Source of the DNA: JAODBJ01 sp963782465
GTDB lineage: Bacteria; Actinomycetota; Acidimicrobiia; IMCC26256; PALSA-610
Reading direction: 5' to 3'
NCBI GenBank assembly: GCA_963782465.1
Contig: CAWAJR010000005.1
Coordinates: forward strand, 62,001-126,000
Length of the DNA: 64,000 bases
A program made the translations under genes and the position numbers. Below, one piece after another: positions 47,880 to 56,695 of the stretch; the stretch's first letter is position 1; the number at the start of each line of letters is the position of its first letter. The notes under the pieces are model-generated. The model ran no database searches, was not told the origin of the DNA, and worked only from the letters and a program-made list of their open reading frames with translations.

Positions 47880-49703
47880 ATGGCGACCGGTCATCGACGG
47901 AGCGCGCAACGGCGCGCCAAACACGGTACGGCGCGCGGTGTGCTCGCCCTCCTGCTGGCGGCCGCGATGGCCTTGGCGGCGATCGGTACCGCGGCGGCGC
48001 AGACGACGACCACGAAGTCGAAGCGCGCGGTCCTGTCGATCGGGCTCCAGCAAGACATGGACAGCGCGAACACGACTGTCGGCGAACTCGTCGCGTCGTA
48101 CGAGACGTGGAACCTGCAGTACGCGACGCTCACCGACAAGGCGGCGAGCGACTTCCACAACATCCCCGGCCTGGCCGAGTCGTGGAAGGCGTCGAACAAC
48201 GGCCTCACCTACACCTACACGATGCGCCCGAACCTCAAGTGGTCCGACGGGCAACCCCTCACGTCGGACGACGTCGTGTACACGATCAACCGCGCGCGCA
48301 AGGAGGAGTGGCTCAACTACACGCCGACGGTCAACTACCTGACCGCGACGGCGAAGGGCCCGAACACGGTCGTGATCACCACGTCGGTCCCCGACCCGAA
48401 GCTCCCGACGATGGACTTGTACATCCTGCCGAAACACATCTATTCCAAGATTTCGGCCAAGGAACTGCCGTCGTACGCGGCCACCGACGGCGTCGGCTCC
48501 GGTCCCTTCACGCTCAAGCAGTGGAAGAAGGGCCAGTTCTGGACCATGGACGCGAACCCGAACTACTGGCAGGGCAAGGCCGCGGTCGACGAAGTCGTGT
48601 TCAAGGTCTACAACAACGCCGACGCGATGGCCGACGCGCTCAAGAACGGTGAGCTCGACGGCGCCGAAAACATTCCTTCGGGGCGCTACAAGGACCTGTC
48701 GAACACGCCGAACGTCGTGACGGTCCAGGGCCAGCAGGGCGGGTTCGACGAACTGGCGATCAACTCGGGCGACGGCGTGGCCGGCAACCCCGTGCTGAAG
48801 GACCTGCGGGTCCGGCAGGCGATTGCGCACGCGATCGACAAGCAGACCCTCGTGTCGAAGGTCGACAACAACCTCGCGACCGCAGCTGACGCCATGAGCC
48901 CGTCCGCCGACCCCGAATGGAACGTGAAGCTCACCGACGGCGAGCGCTACGACTTCGATCTGAAGAAGGCCAACTCGATCCTCGAAGCCGCCGGGTACAA
49001 GGACACCAACGGCGACGGCATCCGCGAGGACCCGAAGACGAAGAAACCGCTGCGGCTGATCTACGCGCAACGCTCCGACTCCGACGTCGCGAAACCGCTC
49101 GCGCAGTACATCACCGGCTGGCTCCGCCAGATCGGGATCGCCACCACCATCAAGGTCTACAACGACACACAACTCACGCCGGTGATCGGCAAGGGCGCGG
49201 TCGACCTGTTCGTGTGGGGGTGGACACCGTTCGTCGACCCCGACCCCGAGCTCTCCTACTTCCAGTGCGACCAGATCGCGCCGCCCGGCGACCCGACCAA
49301 CTATTACAACGACGCCAACTGGTGCAACCACACCTACGACAAGCTCTACAAGGAGCAGAGCAAGGAACTCGACAAGACCAAGCGCCTCGACATCGTGCAC
49401 CAAATGCTGAAGCTGATGTACGAGCAGGCGCCCTACGTGGTGCTCGACTACAGCCCCGACCTCCAGGCGTACCGAACCGACCACTTCACCGGGTGGATCA
49501 AGCAGCCGGCGAACATCGGCCCGGTCATCTTCTCCAACTCCTCGCCGTCGTACTTCAACCTGAAGCCGGTGGGTAGCTCGGGCAGCGGTGGCGGGCTCGG
49601 CACCGGCGCGTTGATCGCGATCATCGTCGGCGCGGTGATCGTTGTCGGCGGTGGCGGAGTGCTCCTGGTCCGGCGCCGGGCGTCCGCCGGAGAACGCGAA
49701 TAA
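47880..49703 (+). CDS. Family 5 extracellular solute-binding protein with a C-terminal membrane anchor
   Basis: This 607-residue binding protein captures peptides or related solutes for the importer encoded behind it. An N-terminal signal (GVLALLLAAAMALAAIGTAA, cleavage near AAAQ) is present, with no lipobox Cys. SBP_bac_5 features follow: IPGLAESWKASNNGLTYTYT, LKWSDGQPLTSDDVVYTINR, and a GDPTNYYNDANW binding-region segment. Unusually, the end has a Gly/Ser linker, a hydrophobic helix (ALIAIIVGAVIVVGGGGVLL, about residues 577-597) and RRR, which should anchor it to the membrane in place of a lipid. Confidence 0.9.
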   Translation: MATGHRRSAQRRAKHGTARGVLALLLAAAMALAAIGTAAAQTTTTKSKRAVLSIGLQQDMDSANTTVGELVASYETWNLQYATLTDKAASDFHNIPGLAESWKASNNGLTYTYTMRPNLKWSDGQPLTSDDVVYTINRARKEEWLNYTPTVNYLTATAKGPNTVVITTSVPDPKLPTMDLYILPKHIYSKISAKELPSYAATDGVGSGPFTLKQWKKGQFWTMDANPNYWQGKAAVDEVVFKVYNNADAMADALKNGELDGAENIPSGRYKDLSNTPNVVTVQGQQGGFDELAINSGDGVAGNPVLKDLRVRQAIAHAIDKQTLVSKVDNNLATAADAMSPSADPEWNVKLTDGERYDFDLKKANSILEAAGYKDTNGDGIREDPKTKKPLRLIYAQRSDSDVAKPLAQYITGWLRQIGIATTIKVYNDTQLTPVIGKGAVDLFVWGWTPFVDPDPELSYFQCDQIAPPGDPTNYYNDANWCNHTYDKLYKEQSKELDKTKRLDIVHQMLKLMYEQAPYVVLDYSPDLQAYRTDHFTGWIKQPANIGPVIFSNSSPSYFNLKPVGSSGSGGGLGTGALIAIIVGAVIVVGGGGVLLVRRRASAGERE

Positions 49704-49722
49704 CGAGCCTTCCCACCGAGCC

Positions 49723-50690
49723 GTGACGGCAACGTTTGTCGCCCGCAAGGTCGTGGGTTCGCTCGCGACCTTGGTCTTCGTCCTCACGTTCAATTTCTTC
49801 CTGTTCCGGGTGGTCGACTCCGACCCGGTCGGCACGCTGTTCCGCGGCCGCAACATCTCCCAGGTACAACGGGAACGGCTCGCGCACGACTTCGGGATCG
49901 ACAAACCGCTCCCCGACCAGTTCGTCCGGTACCTCGACCAGACCGCGCACTTCAATTTCGGGTTCTCGTTCGAGACCCGGCAGCCGGTGACGTCGGAGAT
50001 CTACCAGAACGTGTGGGCGACCGTGTGGCTCGTCGGCCTGTCGACGCTGCTCTCGACCGTCATCGGGATCGCGATCGGCATCCAAGCGGCCTGGAAACAC
50101 GGGAGCGCGTTCGATCGGATCGCAACGTCGATCACCATGATCTTCTACGCGATGCCCGACTTCTGGCTCGGGCTGCTTCTCCTCGCCGCGTTCGCTGCCG
50201 CGCTCGGATGGTTCCCGACGGGTGGGATCATCAACGCGGCGAGTGGCGCAACGGGGTTCGCGCACATCGTCGACGAGGCCAAGCACATCTTCCTCCCCTG
50301 CCTCACCCTCACGCTCGCCTACCTCGGCGAGTACACGTTGATCATGCGTTCGTCGCTGCTCGACACGATGGGCGAGGACTATCTCGTGCTCGCGCCGCGA
50401 AGGGGCTGCGCGACTCACTGGTGCGGCGGCGCCACGCCGTCGTCAACGCGCTGCTGCCGATCGTCACCCTGTCGGCGCTCAACTTCGGCTTCGTCATCTC
50501 CGGCGCAATCGCGGTCGAGTACGTGTACTCGTGGCCGGGACTGGGGCTCGCGACGCTCAACGCGGCACGCGCACCCGACTTCCCGATGCTGCAAGGCCTG
50601 TTCCTCCTGTTCAGCGCGGCAGTGATCTTCGCCAACCTCGTTGCCGATTTCCTCTACGCGTACCTCGACCCGCGAGTCCGTGTGCAATGA
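49723..50690 (+). CDS. dppB: ABC importer permease, DppB/OppB type, with one frameshift
   Basis: About 322 residues after repair. It has an N-terminal membrane segment (LATLVFVLTFNFFLFRVV), the large periplasmic loop, and LSTLLSTVIGIAIGIQAAW. After the segment MGEDYLVLA the frame shifts at about 50394-50400; the following frame gives AKGLRDSLVRRRHAVVNALL, the EAA-loop, and ends at 50690. Adding one base in the GCGCCGCG stretch restores the frame. GTG 49723 is chosen because the upstream in-frame part is binding-protein coding sequence. It overlaps dppC by 4 nt. The signature loop shows it should contact the ATPases encoded downstream. Confidence 0.85.
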
Positions 50691-51607
50691 CGGCCACCGA
50701 CTACCCCCGCGTCGTCGGCCGGCGGCGCATCGCCTGGACCCGGAGGCGGCGCGCCCTCGGACGCGTCGGGCGCCTCTACCGGTCGCGCGTGCTGGCGATG
50801 GCCGGTTTGGTCGTCCTCGTGATCTTCATCGGGTTGGCGCTCGCCGCGCCGTACATTTCGAAGTCGGCGTCGTTGAACCCGATCAACACCACCAACAACC
50901 CGACGTGGGCGAGCCCGACGAAGTTCTTCCCCCTCGGCACCGACAACCTGGGGCGTAGCGTCGCCGCGCAGTTCCTGTGGGGCGCACGAGTGAGCCTGTT
51001 CGTCGGCCTCGCCGCGACCGTCTTGACGATGGTGATCGGCTCGGTCATCGGGGTGACGGCGGGCTTCTTCGGCGGCCGCTTCGAAGCCTTCCTCATGCGC
51101 ATCACCGAATGGTTCCTGGTCATCCCGTTCCTGCCGTTCGCGATCGTGCTCGCCTCGGTGTTGAAGCGTTCGCTGTTCACGATCATCCTCGTCATCGCGA
51201 TCACTTCGTGGCCGTTCACGGCGCGGCTCATCCGGTCGCAGGTGCTGTCGGTGAAAGAGCGCGGTTACGTCGACCGTGCCCGTGCGCTCGGAGCGAGCCG
51301 CTGGCACCTGATGAGCCGCCACATCGTCCCGAACATCGCGCCGCTGATCCTCGCCAACACGACGCTCACCGTGCCCGACGCGATCCTCACCGAGACGACG
51401 CTCTCGTTCCTCGGTCTCGGCGCGCCGAACCGCGTGTCGTGGGGAAGCATGCTCGACGACGCGTTCACCGCGAGTGCGATCGGCCAGCATGCCTGGTGGT
51501 ACTACATCCCGCCCGGCGTGGGGATCCTGCTCGTCGTGCTCGCGTTCACCCTGTGCGGCCAGGCGCTCGAAGAGATCCTCAACCCCCGGCTCATGGAACG
51601 CTCGTGA
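50687..51607 (+). CDS. dppC: ABC importer permease, DppC/OppC type
   Basis: This 306-residue permease has an arginine-rich cytoplasmic N-terminus, a first membrane helix (LAMAGLVVLVIFIGLALAAP), the OppC_N motif FPLGTDNLGRSVAAQFLWGA, and an EAA loop seen as YVDRARALGASRWHLMSRHI. LSFLGLGAPNRVSWGSML is the typical C-terminal family stretch. It starts on the ATGA overlap with dppB and ends on a GTGA overlap with the ATPase. With the partner permease it forms the channel of a peptide- or amine-type importer. Confidence 0.92.
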   Translation: MTATDYPRVVGRRRIAWTRRRRALGRVGRLYRSRVLAMAGLVVLVIFIGLALAAPYISKSASLNPINTTNNPTWASPTKFFPLGTDNLGRSVAAQFLWGARVSLFVGLAATVLTMVIGSVIGVTAGFFGGRFEAFLMRITEWFLVIPFLPFAIVLASVLKRSLFTIILVIAITSWPFTARLIRSQVLSVKERGYVDRARALGASRWHLMSRHIVPNIAPLILANTTLTVPDAILTETTLSFLGLGAPNRVSWGSMLDDAFTASAIGQHAWWYYIPPGVGILLVVLAFTLCGQALEEILNPRLMERS

Positions 51608-52590
51608 GCAGCGACGCGCCGCTGCTCCGGGTGCACGACCTGCGGGTGTCGTACCGCACGCGTTCGGGCGCGGTCCCCGCGGTGCGAGGCGTTTCGTTCG
51701 ACCTCGCGCCGGCCGAAACACTCGGGTTGGCGGGCGAATCAGGATGCGGGAAGTCGACGCTTGCGTACGCGATCCTGCGCCTGCTGCCGAAGGGCGCAGT
51801 CGTCGAGGGCACCGTCGAGCTCAACGGGCAAGACGTGTACGCGATGAAACCCGGGCAGTTGCGCGCCGCGCGCTGGTCCGACATGGCCGTCGTGTTCCAA
51901 GGGGCGTTGCACACACTCAACCCGGTGATCCGCGTCGGGAGCCAGGTCGGCGAAGCGATCGAGTTGCACGAACAGATCTCGGGTAAGCCCGTACGGGCGC
52001 GAGTCGAGAAGTTGTTCGAGCAGGTCGGCCTGCCGGCCAAGCGCGTCAACGACTTCCCGCACCAGCTCTCGGGTGGCCAGCGCCAGCGCGTCATGATCGC
52101 GATGGCGCTCGCCTGCAACCCGCACCTCCTCATCGCCGACGAACCGACCACCGCGCTCGACGTGATGGTGCAGGCCCAGGTGCTCGAACTTCTCGCCGAC
52201 CTGCAGCGCGACCTCGGCCTCGCGATGATCTTCATCACCCATGACCTCTCGGTGCTCACGTCGGTGTGCGAACGGCTCGCGGTGATGTACGCGGGCAAGA
52301 TCATCGAGGAAGGGCCCGGCAAAGAGGTGTTCGCGCACGCCGCTCATCCGTACACCCGCGCCCTCGTCGGCGCGTTCCCGACCGTCGGCGACCCGAAGGC
52401 ACGCATGGCGCCGAGTGGTCTCGGTGGCGACCCGCCCGACCCCACCGACGTCCCGAGCGGTTGCTCGTTCCACCCGCGTTGCCCCGACGTGCAGCCGGAG
52501 TGCTCGGCGATCGACGTCGAGTTGTGGGCCGCGCCGACCGGTGGCCGGGCCGCGTGCATCGAGGTGCAGCCGGGGCGTGCGAACGCATGA
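51604..52590 (+). CDS. dppD: ABC importer ATPase, DppD/OppD type
   Basis: This 328-residue ATPase has Walker A GESGCGKST, the Q loop VVFQGALHTLNP, signature LSGGQRQRVMIAMALA and Walker B LLIADEPTTALDV, followed by the H loop FITHDLS. The C-terminal oligopeptide-transporter extension with CSFHPRCPDVQPECS is present; in relatives such Cys residues bind a 4Fe-4S cluster. The GTG start overlaps the dppC stop. Only the first ATPase of the pair has PTTALDV, as usual for the D subunit. Confidence 0.94.
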   Translation: MSSDAPLLRVHDLRVSYRTRSGAVPAVRGVSFDLAPAETLGLAGESGCGKSTLAYAILRLLPKGAVVEGTVELNGQDVYAMKPGQLRAARWSDMAVVFQGALHTLNPVIRVGSQVGEAIELHEQISGKPVRARVEKLFEQVGLPAKRVNDFPHQLSGGQRQRVMIAMALACNPHLLIADEPTTALDVMVQAQVLELLADLQRDLGLAMIFITHDLSVLTSVCERLAVMYAGKIIEEGPGKEVFAHAAHPYTRALVGAFPTVGDPKARMAPSGLGGDPPDPTDVPSGCSFHPRCPDVQPECSAIDVELWAAPTGGRAACIEVQPGRANA

Positions 52591-53561
52591 CCCTGCTCGA
52601 GTGCAACGACGTGCACGTGTCGTTCACGACCCGGCGCGGCCAGGTGCGCGCGGTCGACGGGGTGAACCTCTCGATCGAGCCGGGTGAGGTGCTCGCGCTG
52701 GTCGGGGAATCGGGCTGCGGGAAGACGACGCTGGCTCGAACGATCGTCGGCCTCGAGAAGGCGAGCCAGGGTTCGGTGTCGTTCGAAGGGGAGGTCGTCG
52801 GCACCCGCGCCCGGCGGCTCCGGGAGTACCGCCGCCAGGTGCAGATGGTGTTCCAGGACCCGGCCGGCGCGCTCAACCCACGCCAGACGATCTACGAAGC
52901 GGTCGCCGAAGGGCTGCGGGTCCATCGCATCGGCGACAACGAGGAAGAGCGGGTCGCGCAGGCCTTGGCCCAGGCCGGCCTGCGCCCGCCCGAGCGTTTC
53001 TTCACCCGGTACCCGCACGAAGTATCGGGCGGTCAACGGCAACGGGTGGTGATCGCCGGTGCGATGGTGCTCGCACCGCGGCTCGTCGTGGCCGACGAAC
53101 CGGTCAGCTCGCTCGACGCGTCGGTGCGCGGCGAGATCCTCGGGTTGATGCGCAACCTCGTCGACACCACCGGTGTCGCGATGCTGGTCGTCACCCACGA
53201 CCTCGGGCTGGCGTGGAACATCGCCGAACGGGTGGCGGTGATGTACCTCGGGCGCATCGTCGAGGTCGGACCGGCCGAAGCGGTGCTGCAAGACCCCCAA
53301 CACCCCTACACGCGGGCGCTGCTCTCGGTCGTGCCGGAGACGAAACAACTCGAACAGCAGATCCTGGTCGGCGAGACGCCCGACCCGGCCGCCATCCCGC
53401 CCGGTTGCCGTTTCCATCCGCGCTGCCCGCTCTACGGGTCGGGCGAGGCCGAGACGCTCGGCATCGCGGCCCGCTGCCGCGACGTCGATCTCGGGCTCGA
53501 ACCCGTGGGCGAGGGCCATCTCGTCGCCTGCCACGCCCGCACCCGACCCGCCGGGTTGTGA
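52587..53561 (+). CDS. dppF: ABC importer ATPase, DppF/OppF type
   Basis: This 324-residue ATPase has Walker A GESGCGKTTLA, Q loop MVFQDPAGALNPRQT, signature VSGGQRQRVVIAGAMVL, Walker B LVVADEPVSSLDAS and the H loop VVTHDLG. The C-terminal extension CRFHPRCPLYGSGEAETLG shows the family Cys-rich motif. It closes the five-gene importer operon and its stop lies inside the left arm of the long GTTGTGAG terminator. Confidence 0.94.
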   Translation: MTLLECNDVHVSFTTRRGQVRAVDGVNLSIEPGEVLALVGESGCGKTTLARTIVGLEKASQGSVSFEGEVVGTRARRLREYRRQVQMVFQDPAGALNPRQTIYEAVAEGLRVHRIGDNEEERVAQALAQAGLRPPERFFTRYPHEVSGGQRQRVVIAGAMVLAPRLVVADEPVSSLDASVRGEILGLMRNLVDTTGVAMLVVTHDLGLAWNIAERVAVMYLGRIVEVGPAEAVLQDPQHPYTRALLSVVPETKQLEQQILVGETPDPAAIPPGCRFHPRCPLYGSGEAETLGIAARCRDVDLGLEPVGEGHLVACHARTRPAGL

Positions 53562-53599
53562 GGGTTGTGCCCCCTCACGGTCGCACAACCCTCACAACC
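53554..53599. terminator. Strong bidirectional hairpin between dppF and the CocE-like gene
   Basis: GGTTGTGAGGGTTGTGC (53554-53570) and GCACAACCCTCACAACC (53583-53599) are perfectly complementary over 17 bp, with a 12-nt loop. It ends the importer operon on one strand and the hydrolase on the other. The inner repeat GTTGTG occurs twice per arm, and the hairpin at 12762 uses the same sequence. Confidence 0.8.
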
Positions 53600-53605
53600 T
53601 GACGG

Positions 53606-55576
53606 CTATTGGAGCTGCCGCGGGATGTCGTGCGTCCAGCGGCGCTGCATGAAGATGGCGCCGTTCTCCGTCACGTCGAGCTCGACGTGAACGCGATAGT
53701 GGCCTGCATCCGACGTGAACACGAGGCGCGCTTCGCTGGTGACTGCGACGCCGGGCCAGGTGATCTCGTAACGCGCGGTCGTGCGCGCGCTCGCGTCTTC
53801 GGGCGCGTCGCGGTGCACGTCGATATCGCCGCGGTAAGCCTCGCTGACCGTGGCTTCGAACGGCGCCCGGTAGCGCGTTGCGTGCTGGATGACGCAACGG
53901 GTCACGGCGTCGAGCACGTCGTGCTCGATTCGCCACGTCACCGGCTCGCGCTCGTCGTCGGCGCCGTCGTCCTCCGTGCCGGGCGCGGGAACGGCCAGCA
54001 CCGGCGCCGGCGAGATCGGGGGGCCGTCGAGCACCGGGAGTTCCAGGGTGAGCTGCGCACCGTCGAACTCGAGCATCGGTGCACCCGGCGGCGGCCAGAT
54101 GTTCGGCCAGTCGGTGCCGGCGATCGCGAGCCGGACCGTGTGACCCGCTTCGAACAGCCAGGCCGCGGCTTCGAGGTCGATGTCGACGTCGTACCACTCG
54201 CCCGGCGTCAGCGGTTGCGGCCGGGTCGATGACTCCCGGTGCGTGAGGTTGAGGAAGCCGCGCGTGACGAGCGCGCTGGTGCCGTCGGGGAAGACGTCGC
54301 ACAACTTCACCGAGCAGTACGCGACCGGTTGATCGGCACGAACCCGGAGGTGCACGCGGGCGTACCCCATCATCTCCGCCGGCGCGTCGACCGGCCATTC
54401 GAAGGTGAGCGAACGCGCGTCGTCGATCCGTTGGTCGGTCGGTTGGCCCCACGGCAGGTGGCCGGCACACGAGATCCACGCGGTCGTCCCGACATCGCCG
54501 GCCACCCGGTACGAACGCACCGACGCGTCGGTCGGGTGCAGCCTCCGCGGCACGAGGCGCGCCGGCGGCCAGGTGGGCTCGGAGCGCCACTCGCCCCGGT
54601 GCAGGGCGAGATCGGGTTCGGGTGGTGTCGCGTGGCGGACGAACACCTGGATCGGCGCGTCGCGGCCGACACCGTTGTCGGCGCCGCGGAGATGATGGTC
54701 GAACCAGCGCACCATCTCCGCGGTCAGGTCGACGGGCGGGCCGGGGTGGGCCGTCGCGGGCGACTGGTGCGCCCAAGGCCCGATCAACAGCCGCTTCTCG
54801 CCCGGCAACCGTTCGAACGTGCGGAACGTGTTGTTGCGGTACCCGTCGGCCCAGCCCCCGACGAGCATCACCGCGCACTCGATGCGGTCGTAACCCTGAT
54901 CAGACCCCGGGGGACGAACGCCGAGGCGCAGCGATCCCTGGCGCCAGTGCGGCCCGTCGACCTGGTCGCGGAGCCAGCGCACCAACCAGGGTTCGGTCCG
55001 TTCGACGCGCGCCCGCCATTCCTCGCGCCACCCGTCGCCGTAGACGGCGGGCACCGGCGGCAACGCGTTCATGGCGGTCATGTAGAGCACGTAGTCGAGG
55101 AGGTCGAGGGCGCGGAGCGCTCCCCCCGTGTAATGAACGTCGTCGGTGTAGCGGTCGTCGGTCGCGTAGATCGCGCAGACCGCCCGCAACGCCGGAGGCC
55201 GGACCGCGGCGACTTGCAGCGAGTTGAACCCCGAGTACGACGTGCCGAACATGCCGACCGCACCCGTGCACCACGCCTGGGCGGCGAGCCAGCCGATCAC
55301 CTCGGCCAGGTCGGCCTGCTCCTCGGGCGGGTACTCGTCGATCGCGGTCCCCGACGACGACCCGGTCCCGCGGACGTCGACCCGGGCCACCGCGTAGCCG
55401 TACTCGTCGCAGAGGCGTTCGTACTCCTCGCGGTACGAGGCGGTCAGGTCGTCCTTGCGGTACGGCAACGCTTCGAGCAGGGCCGGGACCGCCTCCGCGG
55501 CACCGTCGGGCCGGAACAGCGACACCGCGAGGCGCGTGCCGTCGTTCACCACGATCCACACTTGCTCTTCCCGCAT
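53606..55576 (-). CDS. CocE/NonD family hydrolase (X-Pro dipeptidyl-peptidase superfamily)
   Basis: This 656-residue enzyme has an alpha/beta-hydrolase domain and a C-terminal jelly roll, the arrangement of cocaine esterase and alpha-amino-acid ester hydrolases. The nucleophile is in VGMFGTSYSGFNSLQVAA, Asp is likely in VRWFDHHLRGADNG or nearby, and His is in IGPWAHQSPATAH. The N-terminal VWIVVNDGTRLAVSLFRP strand and ARVDVRGTGSSSG loop are typical. No signal peptide is visible. The native substrate is an ester or amide, possibly a peptide. It is divergent from a Rieske oxygenase gene with 24 bases between starts. Confidence 0.9.
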   Translation of the reverse strand: MREEQVWIVVNDGTRLAVSLFRPDGAAEAVPALLEALPYRKDDLTASYREEYERLCDEYGYAVARVDVRGTGSSSGTAIDEYPPEEQADLAEVIGWLAAQAWCTGAVGMFGTSYSGFNSLQVAAVRPPALRAVCAIYATDDRYTDDVHYTGGALRALDLLDYVLYMTAMNALPPVPAVYGDGWREEWRARVERTEPWLVRWLRDQVDGPHWRQGSLRLGVRPPGSDQGYDRIECAVMLVGGWADGYRNNTFRTFERLPGEKRLLIGPWAHQSPATAHPGPPVDLTAEMVRWFDHHLRGADNGVGRDAPIQVFVRHATPPEPDLALHRGEWRSEPTWPPARLVPRRLHPTDASVRSYRVAGDVGTTAWISCAGHLPWGQPTDQRIDDARSLTFEWPVDAPAEMMGYARVHLRVRADQPVAYCSVKLCDVFPDGTSALVTRGFLNLTHRESSTRPQPLTPGEWYDVDIDLEAAAWLFEAGHTVRLAIAGTDWPNIWPPPGAPMLEFDGAQLTLELPVLDGPPISPAPVLAVPAPGTEDDGADDEREPVTWRIEHDVLDAVTRCVIQHATRYRAPFEATVSEAYRGDIDVHRDAPEDASARTTARYEITWPGVAVTSEARLVFTSDAGHYRVHVELDVTENGAIFMQRRWTHDIPRQLQ

Positions 55577-55587
55577 GCCCGTACACC

Positions 55588-55593
55588 TAGCAT
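55588..55593 (+). promoter_or_regulatory. Leaderless -10 element of the Rieske gene at 55601
   Basis: TAGCAT lies 7 nt before the GTG start, matching the TANNNT spacing seen for many genes in this window. It sits in the 24-nt gap shared with the divergent CocE-like gene. Confidence 0.5.
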
Positions 55594-55600
55594 CAACCGC

Positions 55601-56695
55601 GTGGGCGCCGCCGACCTTCAACCCGCGTTGCCGCGTTCGGTCTACGTGGATCGTGATGCCTTCGACGCGGAGCGGGAACGGATCTTCGCCCGGCAGTGGT
55701 GCAACGTCGCGCGGGCCGAAGACGTCGCGAACCCCGGCGACTGGCACCGGGTCGAGTTCGCCGGCGAGTCGTTGCTGCTCGTGCGCGACGCCGGCGGCAG
55801 CCTCCGTGGTTTCTTCAACGTGTGCCGGCACCGCGGCGCCCAGCTCGTACCGAGCGACGGCGCGACCGACGGCCACGTGCGCTCGATCATCCGCTGCCCG
55901 TACCACGGTTGGGCCTACGGCCTCGACGGCGGGTTCCGGCACGCGCCGTGGCTCGACGGCCTCGAGCCGGAAGGCTTCGGCCTGCACGAGGTCGCGCTCG
56001 ACATGTGGGGCGGGTTCGTCTTCGTGCACCTCGACCCGCAGCCGCAGGTCACGCTGGCCGAGCAACTCGGCCCCGTGCCCGACCGGTGCCGCAACTACCC
56101 GCTCTCGTCGCTCCGCCGCGGTGCCCGGATCGTGTACGACACCGGCGCCAACTGGAAGCTGATCGCGGAGAACTACAACGAGTGCTACCACTGCGGCAAC
56201 GTGCACCCGGAGCTGTGCGACCTCGTCCCCGCGTTCCGGCAGGGCGGTCGCGACCTCGAGTGGGAACGCGGCATCCCGCACCGCGACGGTGCGTGGACGT
56301 TCACCGCGACGGGCGACACGCAGCGGGCACCGTTCCCGACCCTCGACGAGCACGAACGTGTCCGTCACAAGGGCGAACTCATCTACCCGAACGTCCTGTT
56401 GAGCCTCTCGGCCGACCATGTGGTCGCGTTCCGGCTCCTCCCTCAGGCGACCGACGGCACGACGATCATCTGCGACTTCCTCTTCGACCCGGCGGAGATG
56501 GAGCGCGATGGCTTCGACCCGTCGGACGCGGTCGATTTCTGGGACGTCGTGAACCGCCAGGACTGGGCGATCTGCGAAAGCGTCCAGCGCGGCATGCAAT
56601 CGCGCTCGTTCACGGGTGGTTGGTTCGCGCCGATGGAGGACGACAGCCTCGATATCTCCCGCTGGTACCGGGCGTCGATGGCCGACCCCTCGTGA
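55601..56695 (+). CDS. Rieske non-haem iron oxygenase, alpha subunit (candidate N-demethylase)
   Basis: This 364-residue oxygenase has the [2Fe-2S] Rieske site at Cys75/His77 (CRHRG) and Cys99/His102 (CPYHGW). The mononuclear iron site is ENYNECYHCGNVHPELCDL (two His), with the Asp supplied near DAVDFWDVVNRQDW. The subclass includes glycine-betaine (GbcA), stachydrine and carnitine enzymes as well as aromatic dioxygenases. Its stop overlaps by 4 nt the start of a monomeric sarcosine-oxidase-like gene, which points to stepwise N-demethylation. The GTG start is supported by TAGCAT 7 nt upstream. A reductase partner is not nearby. Confidence 0.9.
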   Translation: MGAADLQPALPRSVYVDRDAFDAERERIFARQWCNVARAEDVANPGDWHRVEFAGESLLLVRDAGGSLRGFFNVCRHRGAQLVPSDGATDGHVRSIIRCPYHGWAYGLDGGFRHAPWLDGLEPEGFGLHEVALDMWGGFVFVHLDPQPQVTLAEQLGPVPDRCRNYPLSSLRRGARIVYDTGANWKLIAENYNECYHCGNVHPELCDLVPAFRQGGRDLEWERGIPHRDGAWTFTATGDTQRAPFPTLDEHERVRHKGELIYPNVLLSLSADHVVAFRLLPQATDGTTIICDFLFDPAEMERDGFDPSDAVDFWDVVNRQDWAICESVQRGMQSRSFTGGWFAPMEDDSLDISRWYRASMADPS

